64,000 bases of DNA from Sinorhizobium sp. A49 (GTDB lineage Bacteria > Pseudomonadota > Alphaproteobacteria > Rhizobiales > Rhizobiaceae): positions 62,001 to 126,000 of the forward strand of contig NZ_MUNW01000064.1 of NCBI RefSeq assembly GCF_002002725.1, read 5' to 3'. Within the stretch, counting starts at the first letter, position 1. Every line of letters begins with the position of its first letter. A model generated the notes under the pieces. It ran no database searches, had not been told where the DNA came from, and worked only from the letters and a program-made list of their open reading frames with translations. Below, in pieces: positions 46,995-55,130 of this stretch. A program made the position numbers and the translations under genes.

Positions 46995-47192
46995 CCGCGA
47001 GGCCTTGCGGTCTGTGGCAACGACTTCGGCGTCCATCGAGGACGTCGAAGCCGAACATCGCGACGATTTTCCACTGAGCACGGAGTGACTGCTGCGACTG
47101 CCAAGAGCGCAGGCTGTCGGCGGATGCACCGGCCCGGTTTGCAAGTCCGGGCTTGACGATTTTAAGGCATACCGGGGTCATGGCCCCTCATG

Positions 47193-47831
47193 TCATCGCT
47201 TGCGCGCCACGATATAGGGACGATTGTCGTTGCCCTTGGTTGCGTGACCTTCCGTGGCAACGACGTCGAAGCCCGCAGCACAGACGATCCGGCACAGGTC
47301 CACAGCCCGAAAGATGCCGGCATAGGGTGCCTTTCCGAGCGCGCGCATCGCGGGCAGCAGGGCATGCCGGATGAGCGGGTTCATATCGCCGACACAGGGT
47401 GTTTTGGAGATGAGCAGGCCGTTCTCCCCAAGCAGGGCGCGGATGCAGCCGAGCGTGCCGGGCAGGTCACGTACCAGATGCAGATAGTTGAACCCGATGA
47501 CGACATCGAACTGCATGTCGGCGGATGACAGCATGTCGGCGGTCGCGGTGCGGAAGCTCAAGCCCAAAACGGAATCGGCGGCGCGTTTTTTCTCGGCAAT
47601 CGCGATCATTTCGGTCGAAATATCCGTCGCGACATAGCTGTGCACGTATCCCGCAAGCCGGAGCGCGGTCGTTCCGGTGCCGCAGCCAAGCTCCAGGACC
47701 CGGTCGCTTGACGTCAACAGAGCGCGGGTTCGCTCCAACGTGCGCTCATATCCAGCCCGGTCGGCAATTTTACCGGCTGCGTAGGCCCGTGACGTCCGGT
47801 TCCAGAAGCGGGCATCGGTCTCCGTGCTCAT
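47193..47831 (-). CDS. SAM-dependent class I methyltransferase
   Basis: 212-residue protein from the ATG at 47829-47831 (MSTETDARFWNRTSRAYAAGKIADRAGYERTLERT); the longer open frame to 47996 is not supported. The SAM motif is DRVLELGCGTGTTALRLAG, followed by YVATDISTEMIAIAEKK and the motif-4 region FDVVIGFNYLHLVRDLPGTL. The type-11 methyltransferase fold is clear, but the substrate is not. ATG is preceded by AAAGGCAGAGCCC. Confidence 0.88.
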   Translation of the reverse strand: MSTETDARFWNRTSRAYAAGKIADRAGYERTLERTRALLTSSDRVLELGCGTGTTALRLAGYVHSYVATDISTEMIAIAEKKRAADSVLGLSFRTATADMLSSADMQFDVVIGFNYLHLVRDLPGTLGCIRALLGENGLLISKTPCVGDMNPLIRHALLPAMRALGKAPYAGIFRAVDLCRIVCAAGFDVVATEGHATKGNDNRPYIVARKR

Positions 47832-48016
47832 GGTGGGCTCTGCCTTTCCGATGCGAGTTGGGTCGACGCGCGGAAATTTCTCAACCAGCCATGCGCACAT
47901 CAAGACCATGTGAAGGGGACGTGTCGATTTGAATGAGACCGCCGACATCTTGTCAACGCCGCTTGCAACTGCCACGCTAGTCCTTGCGTGATTCACAGTT
48001 ACCTATGGGAGGGCAC

Positions 48017-48199
48017 ATGGCTCATAAGTTCGAGATCTACAAAGACAAGGCCGGCGAGTACCGGGTTCGCTTCAAGTACAACAGCGAAGTGATGTTTTCG
48101 ACCGAAGGCTACTCAAGCAAGGCAAGCGCTCAGAACGCCATCGATTCGATCAAGAAGAACGGACCGGACGCACCTGTTGAAGACAACAGCCAGGCCTAA
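48017..48199 (+). CDS. YegP-like (DUF1508) small protein
   Basis: 60-residue protein beginning MAHKFEIYKDKAGEYRVRFKYNSEVMFSTEGYSSKASAQNAID, a single DUF1508 unit. The E. coli YegP has two of these repeats. ATG at 48017 is preceded by GGGAGGG. Role unknown; family members are often stress-induced. A strong terminator follows at 48216-48247. Confidence 0.9.
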   Translation: MAHKFEIYKDKAGEYRVRFKYNSEVMFSTEGYSSKASAQNAIDSIKKNGPDAPVEDNSQA

Positions 48200-48215
48200 G
48201 TCGTACAACCACACG

Positions 48216-48256
48216 AAAGGCCCGCCGATGAAGATCGGCGGGCCTTTCGTTGTTTA
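48216..48256 (+). terminator. Intrinsic terminator of the YegP-like gene
   Basis: AAAGGCCCGCCGAT (48216-48229) and ATCGGCGGGCCTTT (48234-48247) form a 14-bp perfect stem with a GAAG loop, then CGTTGTTT. Confidence 0.85.
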
Positions 48257-48329
48257 AGCCGGCCACGTTGCCCGGCACCTGACCAGGACGCTCATTTCAG
48301 GCCGCTTGGGCAAGCAGCAGAGGGCGATG

Positions 48330-49469
48330 CTAAAGCAAGTCGCGCCTGGCGAGGTTGCGCATCAGCGCGGCCGTGCCGAAGGTCCAGGGAGGGCAATCCG
48401 TCGACAGGCGCACGGTGTTCGTCAGACTGCCGAGCTCGGCGTTTGAAATCGTCACGACGTCGCCGATCTTGTGGGTAAAACCCTGGCCCTTCTCGTCGCG
48501 GTCTTCGACCGGCGCAAACAGGGTGCCCATGAACAGCATCAATCCATCGGGGTATTGATGATGCGGCCCAATGGTCTGGGCAACGAGGTCGAGTGGATCG
48601 CGGCTGATCTCCACCATGCTGCTCGTTCCCTTCAGCCGGTAGCCATCGGCGCCCTCGACCAGCAGTTCGAGTTCGGCCCTGCGGACATGATCGATCGTAT
48701 AGGTCTCGTCGAACAGGCGGATGAAAGGCCCGATGGCGCAGGAGGCGTTGTTGTCCTTCGCCTTACCAAGCAGCAGAGCGGATCGGCCCTCGATGTCGCG
48801 CAGATTGACATCGTTGCCGAGCGTCGCACCCTTGACGGCGCAGTCCGAGGCGACGGCCAGCACGATTTCCGGCTCCGGATTGTTCCAACGCGAGATCGGA
48901 TGGAGCCCGACATCCGCACCTGAGCCAACCGAGGACAACACCTGCGCCTTGGTGAACACCTCCGCATCCGGGCCGATGCCGACCTCCAGATACTGCGACC
49001 AGACGCCCTCCTCGATCAGCGCCGCCTTGACGCGGGCAGCTTCGAGCGAACCGGCCTTCAGGTTGCGCAGGCTGTCGCCGATGACGGCGGTGACGCGTCC
49101 ACGGATCGCCTCGGCGCGAGCGGCATCGCCAGCGGCACGCTCTTCGATGACGCGTTCGATCATCGAGCGTGCAAAGGTGACGCCGCAGGCCTTGACCGCC
49201 TGGAGATCACAGGGGGCAAGCAGGCGAACTTTCGAGCCCTCACCCTCCCCCGCGATCAGATCCGTCACCGGCTCAAGCCGTTCACCATCCAGTCGGCGGA
49301 CATGGGCGACCGGGTCTGGCAGCTCCAACAGATCGCGCATGGTGGGCGCCAGCTTCGAGGTGATGTCGACGATCGCGCCGCCCCTGATGGTCACGAGCGC
49401 CGGACCATCGATATCATTCCGCCAGACGCGTCCGACAAAGGTTCCGCTTCGATATGCCTCAAGCGTCAT
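48330..49469 (-). CDS. Fumarylacetoacetate hydrolase family protein
   Basis: 379-residue cytoplasmic enzyme from the ATG at 49467-49469 (MTLEAYRSGTFVGRVWRND). The FAH-fold is visible from LAPCDLQAVKACGVTFARSM. The metal-binding PEPEIVLAVAS segment near the centre and the GLMLFMGTLFAPV region near the C-terminus are in the expected order. The family includes hydrolases, decarboxylases and isomerases of sugar and aromatic acid breakdown; the exact activity is unknown. It shares the 255 bp intergenic with the divergent gene at 49725. Confidence 0.88.
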   Translation of the reverse strand: MTLEAYRSGTFVGRVWRNDIDGPALVTIRGGAIVDITSKLAPTMRDLLELPDPVAHVRRLDGERLEPVTDLIAGEGEGSKVRLLAPCDLQAVKACGVTFARSMIERVIEERAAGDAARAEAIRGRVTAVIGDSLRNLKAGSLEAARVKAALIEEGVWSQYLEVGIGPDAEVFTKAQVLSSVGSGADVGLHPISRWNNPEPEIVLAVASDCAVKGATLGNDVNLRDIEGRSALLLGKAKDNNASCAIGPFIRLFDETYTIDHVRRAELELLVEGADGYRLKGTSSMVEISRDPLDLVAQTIGPHHQYPDGLMLFMGTLFAPVEDRDEKGQGFTHKIGDVVTISNAELGSLTNTVRLSTDCPPWTFGTAALMRNLARRDLL

Positions 49470-49555
49470 GATCGCCCCCTTCCCAAAGAGACGACTTTCT
49501 TGCAGCGAAAACAGCGGGCTGTAAAGCGCGCGCGATCGGGACGGTTGTACCCGAT

Positions 49556-49580
49556 GGAACATTGCAAGTTTTCGTGCGTT
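49556..49580 (+). promoter_or_regulatory. EcfG (RpoE2)-type promoter
   Basis: GGAAC (49556-49560), 16 bases, then CGTT (49577-49580): an exact match to the alphaproteobacterial general stress response consensus GGAAC-N16/17-CGTT. It lies 145 bp upstream of the gene at 49725. Confidence 0.8.
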
Positions 49581-49724
49581 TTTGTTGCAGAGCGCGTCCA
49601 CTCGAGCATGCCAGGTCTGCAACAACAGTTTGCAGCCGCACAATCCGGTCCCCGGCCTTTGCCGAGGCCGTTCCGGCCAGACAACACCTATGGCCTGAGG
49701 ACGCCCAGAAAGGATGTAAACGCG

Positions 49725-50108
49725 ATGAATCAACATGAAGAGTTCAAGGAGAAGCCGCTGATCGACCCGGTGACAGGTCAGCCGACACCGCTGCCAAACG
49801 ATCCCGCGCCGGTCCGCTCCGGGCGGAGCAGCTGGCCGCTCGTCATCATCCTGCTTGCCGGCCTCGTGCTCGCCTTGATCGCCTGGCTCCCGGCGGAACT
49901 GTCGCGCGATACGACGGAGACCGCGACGCCACCGGCCATGACGGACCAGTCGACATCAGGCCAGACGGCGACCCCGCCTGCAACGGATACGACGACCACG
50001 CCGCCGGCAGACACGACTACCGCGCCCTCAGGCGGAACGATGACCGCTCCGGAAACGACGCCGCCGGCAACGGATGGCACGACAACGCAGCCGGCACCCG
50101 CGCAGTAA
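49725..50108 (+). CDS. Small single-pass membrane protein with Thr/Pro-rich tail
   Basis: 127-residue hypothetical protein. A cytoplasmic N-terminus (MNQHEEFKEKPLIDPVTGQPTPLPNDPAPVRSGRSS) precedes one membrane helix (WPLVIILLAGLVLALIAWL), then a tail of about 70 residues made almost entirely of Thr, Pro, Ala and Gln with short repeats (TTTTPPADTT, TAPETTPPATDGTTTQ). Such tails are flexible and may span the periplasm. The ATG at 49725 is preceded by AGAAAGGATGTAAACGCG. An exact EcfG-type promoter lies 145 bp upstream, so stress induction is likely. Function unknown. Confidence 0.75.
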   Translation: MNQHEEFKEKPLIDPVTGQPTPLPNDPAPVRSGRSSWPLVIILLAGLVLALIAWLPAELSRDTTETATPPAMTDQSTSGQTATPPATDTTTTPPADTTTAPSGGTMTAPETTPPATDGTTTQPAPAQ

Positions 50109-50129
50109 CGGTTCTGTCGCCACGCTTTG

Positions 50130-50160
50130 CCTTTGCCGGAAGCATCCCTTCCGGCAAAGG
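50130..50160 (+). terminator. Hairpin after the EcfG-controlled Thr/Pro-rich gene
   Basis: CCTTTGCCGGAAG (50130-50142) and CTTCCGGCAAAGG (50148-50160) make a 13-bp perfect stem with a 5-base loop; the T-tract is weak (TCTGCTGTTGCTT). Confidence 0.65.
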
Positions 50161-50283
50161 TCTGCTGTTGCTTCGTTCGAAATGACATGAGGGCTCATGG
50201 CAGGCACTAGGTCGGGTCAGGATGAATGCGGCCTGAAGATCAACTGGTCGGGCCGACGCCCACGGCGGCGTCGACGGACGAAA

Positions 50284-50910
50284 TTACCCTTGAGCCTTCG
50301 TCGTTACGCCCGCCACCATTGCGTCCCATCCCGCCGCACAACAGTCGGCAATCGCCATGAGGGTCTGGCGCGACGCCCCGTCGCGGGCATGAATCGACAT
50401 TCCGTGCTGGATCGCCGTCACATAGGCGGCTACCGCATCGCAGTCAGTTCCTTCGGGAAGGTCGCCCTCCGCCACGCCACGCTCGAGCCGGCTCTGCAAG
50501 GCCACCTGCTTTTCTAACCGCCGTTCCTTCAGGCCATCGCACACCGCCGGTTCGCCGCCCTCCATCTGCGGGGCCGAAAGCACGACCATGCAGCCACGGG
50601 GTTCGTCCCACTGGGTAAAATTCTCGGCCGACCGCTTCAAGAGGTCGTGGACCGCCTCCTTGGCGGTTGGCGCGTTGTCGAGGAACTCCCAGATGCCGGC
50701 GCCGTCTGTGCGGCCATAGAGATCGACCGCCTCCAGGAAAAGCTTCGCCTTGCTGCCAAAGGCTGCATAGAGGCTCGGTGGGTTGAGCCCCATCACCCGC
50801 GTCAGGTCTGCAAGCGACGTGTTGTCGAATCCCTTGTCCCAGAATATTTCCATCGCACTTCTCAGCGCTTCTTCGCGCGAAAACGTGCGGGGTCGGCCGC
50901 GGCTGGACAT
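50284..50910 (-). CDS. TetR family transcriptional regulator
   Basis: 208-residue repressor. The N-terminal helix-turn-helix is TFSREEALRSAMEIFWDKGFDNTSLADLTRVMGLNPPSLYAAFGSK, of the FrrA/AcrR-like style often linked to SDR or efflux genes. The C-terminal ligand domain includes GCMVVLSAPQMEGGE. Two operator-like palindromes (50927-50942, 50983-50998) lie in the gap to the divergent SDR gene, so it probably represses both itself and the SDR gene. Confidence 0.9.
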   Translation of the reverse strand: MSSRGRPRTFSREEALRSAMEIFWDKGFDNTSLADLTRVMGLNPPSLYAAFGSKAKLFLEAVDLYGRTDGAGIWEFLDNAPTAKEAVHDLLKRSAENFTQWDEPRGCMVVLSAPQMEGGEPAVCDGLKERRLEKQVALQSRLERGVAEGDLPEGTDCDAVAAYVTAIQHGMSIHARDGASRQTLMAIADCCAAGWDAMVAGVTTKAQG

Positions 50911-50926
50911 CGCTGGAACTCCTTTT

Positions 50927-50998
50927 TGTATCGATCAATACATAAATAACTTGACAGACCCATGCAAGCCATCATCTTTATATGTATCGATCACTACA
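50927..50998. promoter_or_regulatory. Paired TetR operator palindromes and SDR promoter
   Basis: TGTATCGATCAATACA (50927-50942) and TGTATCGATCACTACA (50983-50998) are 15/16 identical to each other and each palindromic at 7 of 8 base pairs or close to it. TTGACA (50951-50956) lies between them as a likely -35 of the SDR gene, with an AT-rich -10 region around 50974-50983. Binding at both sites would block the divergent transcripts. Confidence 0.8.
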
Positions 50999-51013
50999 TA
51001 TATGGAGTTGGAT

Positions 51014-51754
51014 GTGTCGAGTTTGAACAGCAAGGTCGCTTTGGTAACGGGTGGCGGACGTGGCATTGGGGCGGCGATCGCCAGGCGGCTGGCAAGCGAG
51101 GGCGCCGTTGTCGCGATCACCTATGGTCAGTCGCAGGCAAAGGCCAACGCGCTGGTTGGCGAGATCGAACAAGCCGGTGGCAACGCGCTCGCCATTCGCG
51201 CCGACAACCGCGATGCAAATGCGGTGGACGCCGCCGTCAAGACGGTGGTCGAACGGCACGGCCGGATCGACATTCTCGTCAACAATGCCGGCATTTACGA
51301 AGAGGCCGCCATCACCGACGTGACCGCCGAGGATTTCGACCGCACGGTGGACATCAACGTGAAGGCGGTGGTGCTGGCCACGAGCGCTGCGGCCAAACAC
51401 ATGCCGGATGGCGGGCGCATCATTTCGGTCGGCAGCAATCTGGCCCAGCGCGTCCCCTTTCCAGGCATCGGCCTTTATGCGCTCAGCAAATCGGCGCTCG
51501 TCGGCTTTACCAAGGCGGTCGCGCGCGACCTCGGGCCGAAAGGCATCACCGTCAATATCGTCCATCCCGGCTCGACCAATACCGACATGAACCCGCAAGA
51601 TGGCGCGCATGCGGATCCGCAACGCGGCCTGATGGCAATCCCCCGCTTCAACGATGCGAACGAAGTGGCGGCTCTCGTCGCCTGGCTCGCCGGACCTGAC
51701 GCGCGGGGCGTCACCGGCGCCGAATTCACCATCGACGGCGGCACCAACGCCTGA
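51014..51754 (+). CDS. Short-chain dehydrogenase/reductase (3-oxoacyl-ACP reductase-like)
   Basis: 246-residue SDR from a GTG at 51014 (MSSLNSKVALVTGGGRGIGAA), chosen because GGAG lies at 6 bases; ATG at 51002 lacks a ribosome binding site. The cofactor motif is TGGGRGIG, followed by the NNAG motif, the catalytic Ser in IISVGSNLAQ and the YALSKSALVGF motif (catalytic Tyr and Lys). The C-terminus has GAEFTIDGGTNA. The physiological substrate is unknown; the divergent TetR protein likely controls it. Confidence 0.92.
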   Translation: MSSLNSKVALVTGGGRGIGAAIARRLASEGAVVAITYGQSQAKANALVGEIEQAGGNALAIRADNRDANAVDAAVKTVVERHGRIDILVNNAGIYEEAAITDVTAEDFDRTVDINVKAVVLATSAAAKHMPDGGRIISVGSNLAQRVPFPGIGLYALSKSALVGFTKAVARDLGPKGITVNIVHPGSTNTDMNPQDGAHADPQRGLMAIPRFNDANEVAALVAWLAGPDARGVTGAEFTIDGGTNA

Positions 51755-51780
51755 CAACTGCGTGCGCTGATCCAACACGA

Positions 51781-51812
51781 AAGAGGTCGGAAGCAGTGCT
51801 TCCGGCCTCTTT
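51781..51812. terminator. Bidirectional terminator between the SDR and DadA-like genes
   Basis: AAAGAGG-t-CGGAAGCA pairs with TGCTTCCG-g-CCTCTTT (51781-51812), a long near-perfect stem lying between converging genes. Confidence 0.75.
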
Positions 51813-51829
51813 CGACAATCGGATAACGA

Positions 51830-53083
51830 TCAGGAGAAGAAACGTCCGGGGCGGTAGGGAGTGATGTCGATCACCGTCTTTTCGCCGGTCATCGCTTCGG
51901 CGAGTGCGCGGCCGGTGACAGGCCCGAGCGTCATGCCGTGATGGGCATGCCCGAAGGCGAACCACAGGCCCTGATGCCGCGGCGCCTTGCCGATGATCGG
52001 CATCATGTCGGGCGTGCAGGGGCGAGAGCCCATCCACGGCTCCTCGTCGCGGCGCTCCGCCAGCGGGAAGAATTCACGCGCCACGCGCTCGGCGCGGGTC
52101 AGCTGCACCGGCGTCTTCGGTGCGTCGCGCCAGGCAAATTCGGCGCCGGTCGTCAGGCGGATGCCGCGTTGCATCGGCGCCAGGAAATAACCCTTCTCCG
52201 CATCCAGGACCCAATTGTTGAGCTGCGCGCCCTCCCGCATGCCGTAATGCATGTGATAGCCGCGCTTGACGGCGAGCGGGAAGTGGTAGCCGAGCTTGCG
52301 CGTGACGGTGTCGGCCCACGGACCGAGCGCGACGACCACCTCGCCCGCCTCGAGCGGGCCTTCAGGCGTCGCCACTCGCCAGCCCGGACCTTCCAGAACG
52401 TGCTCGGCCGTCGCCGCGTCACCGGAGACCAGACGACCGCCGAGTGACTGGAAATAGGCGAGATAGGCCATATTGAGGCTGTGAGGATCGCGGATCGACC
52501 AGGGATCGCTCCAGCGCAGGCCGCCGACGAGATCGGCCTTAATCGAAGGCTCGATCGTCTTCAACTCGCTGGTCGACAGCTTCTGGTGATTGACGCCGAA
52601 ACCGGCAGACAGCCTCTCGGCATCCTTGTAGGCGGCGTCGCGCGCCTTCTCGGTGCGAAAGACCTTCATCCAGCCGTCCTTGCGGATCAGGTCGCCGGCG
52701 CCCGACGCGTTGATGAGATCCTCATGCTCGCCAATCGAGTGTTCGATCAGCGGCGCATACATGTCGGCGATGCGCTGATGCTGGGTGAAACCGGAATGCC
52801 ACCAGTAGCGCGCCAAGAACGGCACCAGCCCCGGCAGAGCGCGAATGTGGTAATGTGCGTCGATGGTGTTGTTGAGCGCGTAGCGGAACAGCGCCCCGAA
52901 ATCATGCGGGAAACCGTAGGGAAACACACCCTCGCGCTGAATAAGGCCGGCATTTCCGTAGGAGGTCTCTTCGCCTGCACCGCGCCGGTCGAGCAGCACC
53001 ACCGACTTGCCGCGCCGCGCCAGATGGATGGCGGTTGATAGGCCGACGATGCCGGCGCCGAGAACCACTACGTCAGTCTTCAT
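51830..53083 (-). CDS. DadA-like FAD-dependent amino-acid oxidase/dehydrogenase
   Basis: 417-residue flavoprotein of the DAO family, most like D-amino acid dehydrogenase. The N-terminal FAD motif is DVVVLGAGIVGLSTAIHLARRG with the following STRAGEE-type segment (GEETSYGNAGLIQ), and the C-terminal half has GYHMHYG and GLWFAFGHAHHGMTLGPVTGRALAE typical of DadA-type enzymes. It would pass electrons from deaminated D-amino acids to the respiratory chain. ATG at 53083 is preceded by CGGGATATGAAG. No partner amino-acid racemase is near. Confidence 0.9.
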   Translation of the reverse strand: MKTDVVVLGAGIVGLSTAIHLARRGKSVVLLDRRGAGEETSYGNAGLIQREGVFPYGFPHDFGALFRYALNNTIDAHYHIRALPGLVPFLARYWWHSGFTQHQRIADMYAPLIEHSIGEHEDLINASGAGDLIRKDGWMKVFRTEKARDAAYKDAERLSAGFGVNHQKLSTSELKTIEPSIKADLVGGLRWSDPWSIRDPHSLNMAYLAYFQSLGGRLVSGDAATAEHVLEGPGWRVATPEGPLEAGEVVVALGPWADTVTRKLGYHFPLAVKRGYHMHYGMREGAQLNNWVLDAEKGYFLAPMQRGIRLTTGAEFAWRDAPKTPVQLTRAERVAREFFPLAERRDEEPWMGSRPCTPDMMPIIGKAPRHQGLWFAFGHAHHGMTLGPVTGRALAEAMTGEKTVIDITPYRPGRFFS

Positions 53084-53143
53084 ATCCCGCTGCCCCGCTC
53101 CTCGTTCAAGATCAGCTGCGGCGCGATTGCCGCTCGGCCGAAG

Positions 53144-53647
53144 CTACTTCTTTTTCAGTCCAACCATGATGCGCTCGAGGTAGCCGAGCAGAACCGCCGA
53201 AACCACGAAGGCGAGATGCATGATCGTCGCCCACATCAGCTGCTGGTCAGTATATTGCTGCGTATTGAGGAAAATCTGCAGAAGATGGATCGACGAGATA
53301 GCCACGATCGACGAGGCAACCTTGATTTTCAGGCTGCCGGCATCGAGTTTGCCAAGGAAGGAGACCTCGGCGTCGCCCTCGTCGAAGCGGCTGACGAAAT
53401 TCTCATAGCCGGAGATCATCACCATGACGATCAGGCTTGCCACCAGCGCCGCGTCAATCAGCGCGAGCATCGCCAGGATCATCTGGGCATCGTCGTAGAC
53501 GAAGACCATGCCGGCAATCTTCGCGAGCTTGTACATGAACGAGATTCCGTAGAGTCCCAACGCTGCAACGAGCCCGAGATAGAAGATGACCAGCAGCCAG
53601 CGACTGGACAGGATGATCCGCTCTACGAGGAGCTCCAGCGATTTCAT
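53144..53647 (-). CDS. UPF0114 (TIGR00645/YqhA-like) membrane protein
   Basis: 167-residue protein from the ATG at 53645-53647 (MKSLELLVERIILSSRWLLVIFYLG), with four membrane segments (WLLVIFYLGLVAALGLYGISFMYK, ILAMLALIDAALVASLIVMVM, KIKVASSIVAISSIHLLQIFL, and MHLAFVVSAVLLGYLERIMVG). Family signatures are VYDDAQMILAMLALIDAALVASL and the SGYENFVSRF loop. Function unknown. ATG is preceded by AAAGGAAGGCGAACACC. Confidence 0.88.
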   Translation of the reverse strand: MKSLELLVERIILSSRWLLVIFYLGLVAALGLYGISFMYKLAKIAGMVFVYDDAQMILAMLALIDAALVASLIVMVMISGYENFVSRFDEGDAEVSFLGKLDAGSLKIKVASSIVAISSIHLLQIFLNTQQYTDQQLMWATIMHLAFVVSAVLLGYLERIMVGLKKK

Positions 53648-53738
53648 GGTGTTCGCCTTCCTTTGGTGCGCGTCAGATCCGTTTCGGCATGAATAGCCAA
53701 GCACATCTGTGAGGGCAAGGGACGTCGCGGACGGTGAC

Positions 53739-53791
53739 CGAACATGCGAAAGGGACGAAGCCTTTCGACATTCGTCCCTTTCGCATGTTCG
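53739..53791. repeat. 21-bp perfect inverted repeat (long hairpin)
   Basis: Positions 53739-53759 and 53771-53791 are exact reverse complements (arm core CATGCGAAAGGGACGAA), with an 11-base loop. It lies between the UPF0114 start and the DUF1328 stop, so on the minus strand it would end the DUF1328 transcript. No T-tract follows, and a stem this long is unusual for a plain terminator. Confidence 0.8.
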
Positions 53792-53812
53792 AAGCGGGGA
53801 TCGCCTCCTGGA

Positions 53813-53977
53813 TCAGGTCCTACGCATCAGACCTGCGACCAGCGAGATCACCAGGAAAGCGAGGAACAGGAAGAACAGGATCTGCGCGATACCTGCAGAG
53901 GCGCCAGCAATACCGCCAAAGCCAAGTACACCGGCGATAATGGCCACCACCAGAAAGACGAGAGCGTAGTAAAGCAT
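53813..53977 (-). CDS. DUF1328 small membrane protein
   Basis: 54-residue protein from the ATG at 53975-53977 ([25 protein letters not shown]), preceded by AAGGAGAT. Two membrane helices with the DUF1328 signature [28 protein letters not shown] and a short basic end (GLMRRT). Such proteins are common stress-induced genes in rhizobia. An exact EcfG promoter lies on the same strand (54011-54036), 34 bp upstream. Confidence 0.92.
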   Translation of the reverse strand: MLYYALVFLVVAIIAGVLGFGGIAGASAGIAQILFFLFLAFLVISLVAGLMRRT

Positions 53978-54010
53978 AGGATATCTCCTTGTGTGCGTCG
54001 CTGGAAAAGA

Positions 54011-54036
54011 AACGTCATGATCCGCGATTTTGTTCC
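54011..54036 (-). promoter_or_regulatory. EcfG (RpoE2)-type promoter of the DUF1328 gene
   Basis: On the minus strand GGAAC (54036-54032), 17 bases, CGTT (54014-54011). An exact consensus match ending 34 bp before the DUF1328 start. Confidence 0.88.
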
Positions 54037-54153
54037 GACGCATCCGTCAGGAAGGGAAAAATCTTCGACCCTACCAAAAGAAGATCGAAACGATCTATTA
54101 ACCACGATCAGCAAATCAGTTTCGAAATGGCACAGCCGAGACGAATTCCGCCA

Positions 54154-54178
54154 GGAACCTTCGGGATAGTCCTACGTT
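54154..54178 (+). promoter_or_regulatory. EcfG (RpoE2)-type promoter of the small gene at 54208
   Basis: GGAAC (54154-54158), 16 bases, CGTT (54175-54178). Exact match, ending 29 bp before the ATG at 54208. Confidence 0.88.
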
Positions 54179-54207
54179 GTTCCCTCAAGGAATAAAGCAG
54201 GTTCGAC

Positions 54208-54402
54208 ATGAAGATGCCAATGTCACATATCTGGAAGTCCGCCGCCGAAACGGCACGCCGAAACGCTGAACGGCCGGACAGTAATCTTCACATCGGTAGA
54301 ACGATGCGTGATCTCTACGCACACAACGCAGACAAACCGAGCAGAAACCTGGACAGTCTTCTTGAAAAGCTAAAAAAGACCGAGCCCAAATCGAAGAGAT
54401 AG
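54208..54402 (+). CDS. Small basic hypothetical protein, EcfG-controlled
   Basis: 64 residues, MKMPMSHIWKSAAETARRNAERPD...LLEKLKKTEPKSKR. It is charged, basic and soluble, with no recognised domain. A promoter with an exact EcfG match is positioned just upstream and a strong terminator follows at 54441, which make a real gene likely despite its size. The RBS is AGG at 7 bases. Confidence 0.65.
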   Translation: MKMPMSHIWKSAAETARRNAERPDSNLHIGRTMRDLYAHNADKPSRNLDSLLEKLKKTEPKSKR

Positions 54403-54440
54403 TTGCCGAACACTGCTCTCTTGCAACGACCACAAAAACA

Positions 54441-54479
54441 AACGCCGCTGCGCTTGATCACCGCAGCGGCGTTTTTTTT
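54441..54479. terminator. Intrinsic terminator
   Basis: AACGCCGCTGCG (54441-54452) and CGCAGCGGCGTT (54462-54473) form a 12-bp perfect stem with a 9-base loop, followed by TTTTTT. It serves the gene at 54208 and, through the A run on the left, may also end the gene at 54544 on the other strand. Confidence 0.92.
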
Positions 54480-54543
54480 CGTTCTGCATGACTGTGAAAC
54501 TCTCTTGCCAGCGGCGCGGCCGTCGCACGTCTCGATGGCAAGT

Positions 54544-54867
54544 TCAGTTGCGGAGTTTGGGGTTCTCGTCCGTGCGGGCGGCAACAGCGTAGGGGCCGTC
54601 GTCGGCGATCACCTTGACTTCGAGCTGGCGCGATGGCGTGATCCGCCACTCGATCGTCGCGTCTTCGACGAACAGCGCCGGGTCGACTTCGGCGCATTTG
54701 CCGTAGGCGCTCTTGAACGCCTTCCCGACCTCTTCGATCGATGGCGAAAGCAATTCATGACATTCTTCGACGGTTTCGAAACCGACGACCGGCGTCGGGA
54801 CCTCACGGCAGGCGGCATCGCCCTGCATGCAGCCGACGAGGACCATGATGGCAGCGATATGTTCCAT
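54544..54867 (-). CDS. Small hypothetical protein with a signal-like N-terminus, EcfG-controlled
   Basis: 107 residues from the ATG at 54865-54867 (MEHIAAIMVLVGCMQGDAACREV), with GGAG 7 bases before; an ATG two codons earlier is less well spaced. The N-terminal hydrophobic stretch and LVGCMQG could be a lipobox or a weak signal sequence; the Cys positions of the mature part (GCM, ACREV, EECHELL, GKCAEV) suggest disulfides. The rest is a mixed alpha/beta domain (ATIEWRITPSRQLEVKVIADDG). An exact EcfG-type promoter lies upstream (54902-54927). No family recognised. Confidence 0.65.
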   Translation of the reverse strand: MEHIAAIMVLVGCMQGDAACREVPTPVVGFETVEECHELLSPSIEEVGKAFKSAYGKCAEVDPALFVEDATIEWRITPSRQLEVKVIADDGPYAVAARTDENPKLRN

Positions 54868-54901
54868 ACGCATGCTCCTTCCCTCAAAAACTTCATAAGC
54901 A

Positions 54902-54927
54902 AACGATCATGGACCGCGACAGGTTCC
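54902..54927 (-). promoter_or_regulatory. EcfG (RpoE2)-type promoter of the gene at 54544
   Basis: On the minus strand GGAAC (54927-54923), 17 bases, CGTT (54905-54902), ending 35 bp before the ATG. Exact consensus match. Confidence 0.88.
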
Positions 54928-55105
54928 ATCGTGCAGGCCGAATTTTCGTCGGCGCTTTCGTCCGCCCGTGCGTTCGGCGCGGAATTTCACGTCGGTATGA
55001 TGGATGGCAGGCTGAGTGTTGTGGGGCGAAACAGGGCGTCTGCTCGTCGGCGGGCAATTGCCTAGCGCCGGATCGACGGCAAGTTCCAAGAAGAAATCTC
55101 CCAAC

Positions 55106-55130
55106 GGAACAAATCGGCGTGAACGTCGTT
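55106..55130 (+). promoter_or_regulatory. EcfG (RpoE2)-type promoter
   Basis: GGAAC (55106-55110), 16 bases, CGTT (55127-55130). Exact match. The nearest firm gene on this strand is the lipoprotein at 55394, 263 bp away; a shorter open frame starts at 55185. Confidence 0.75.
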
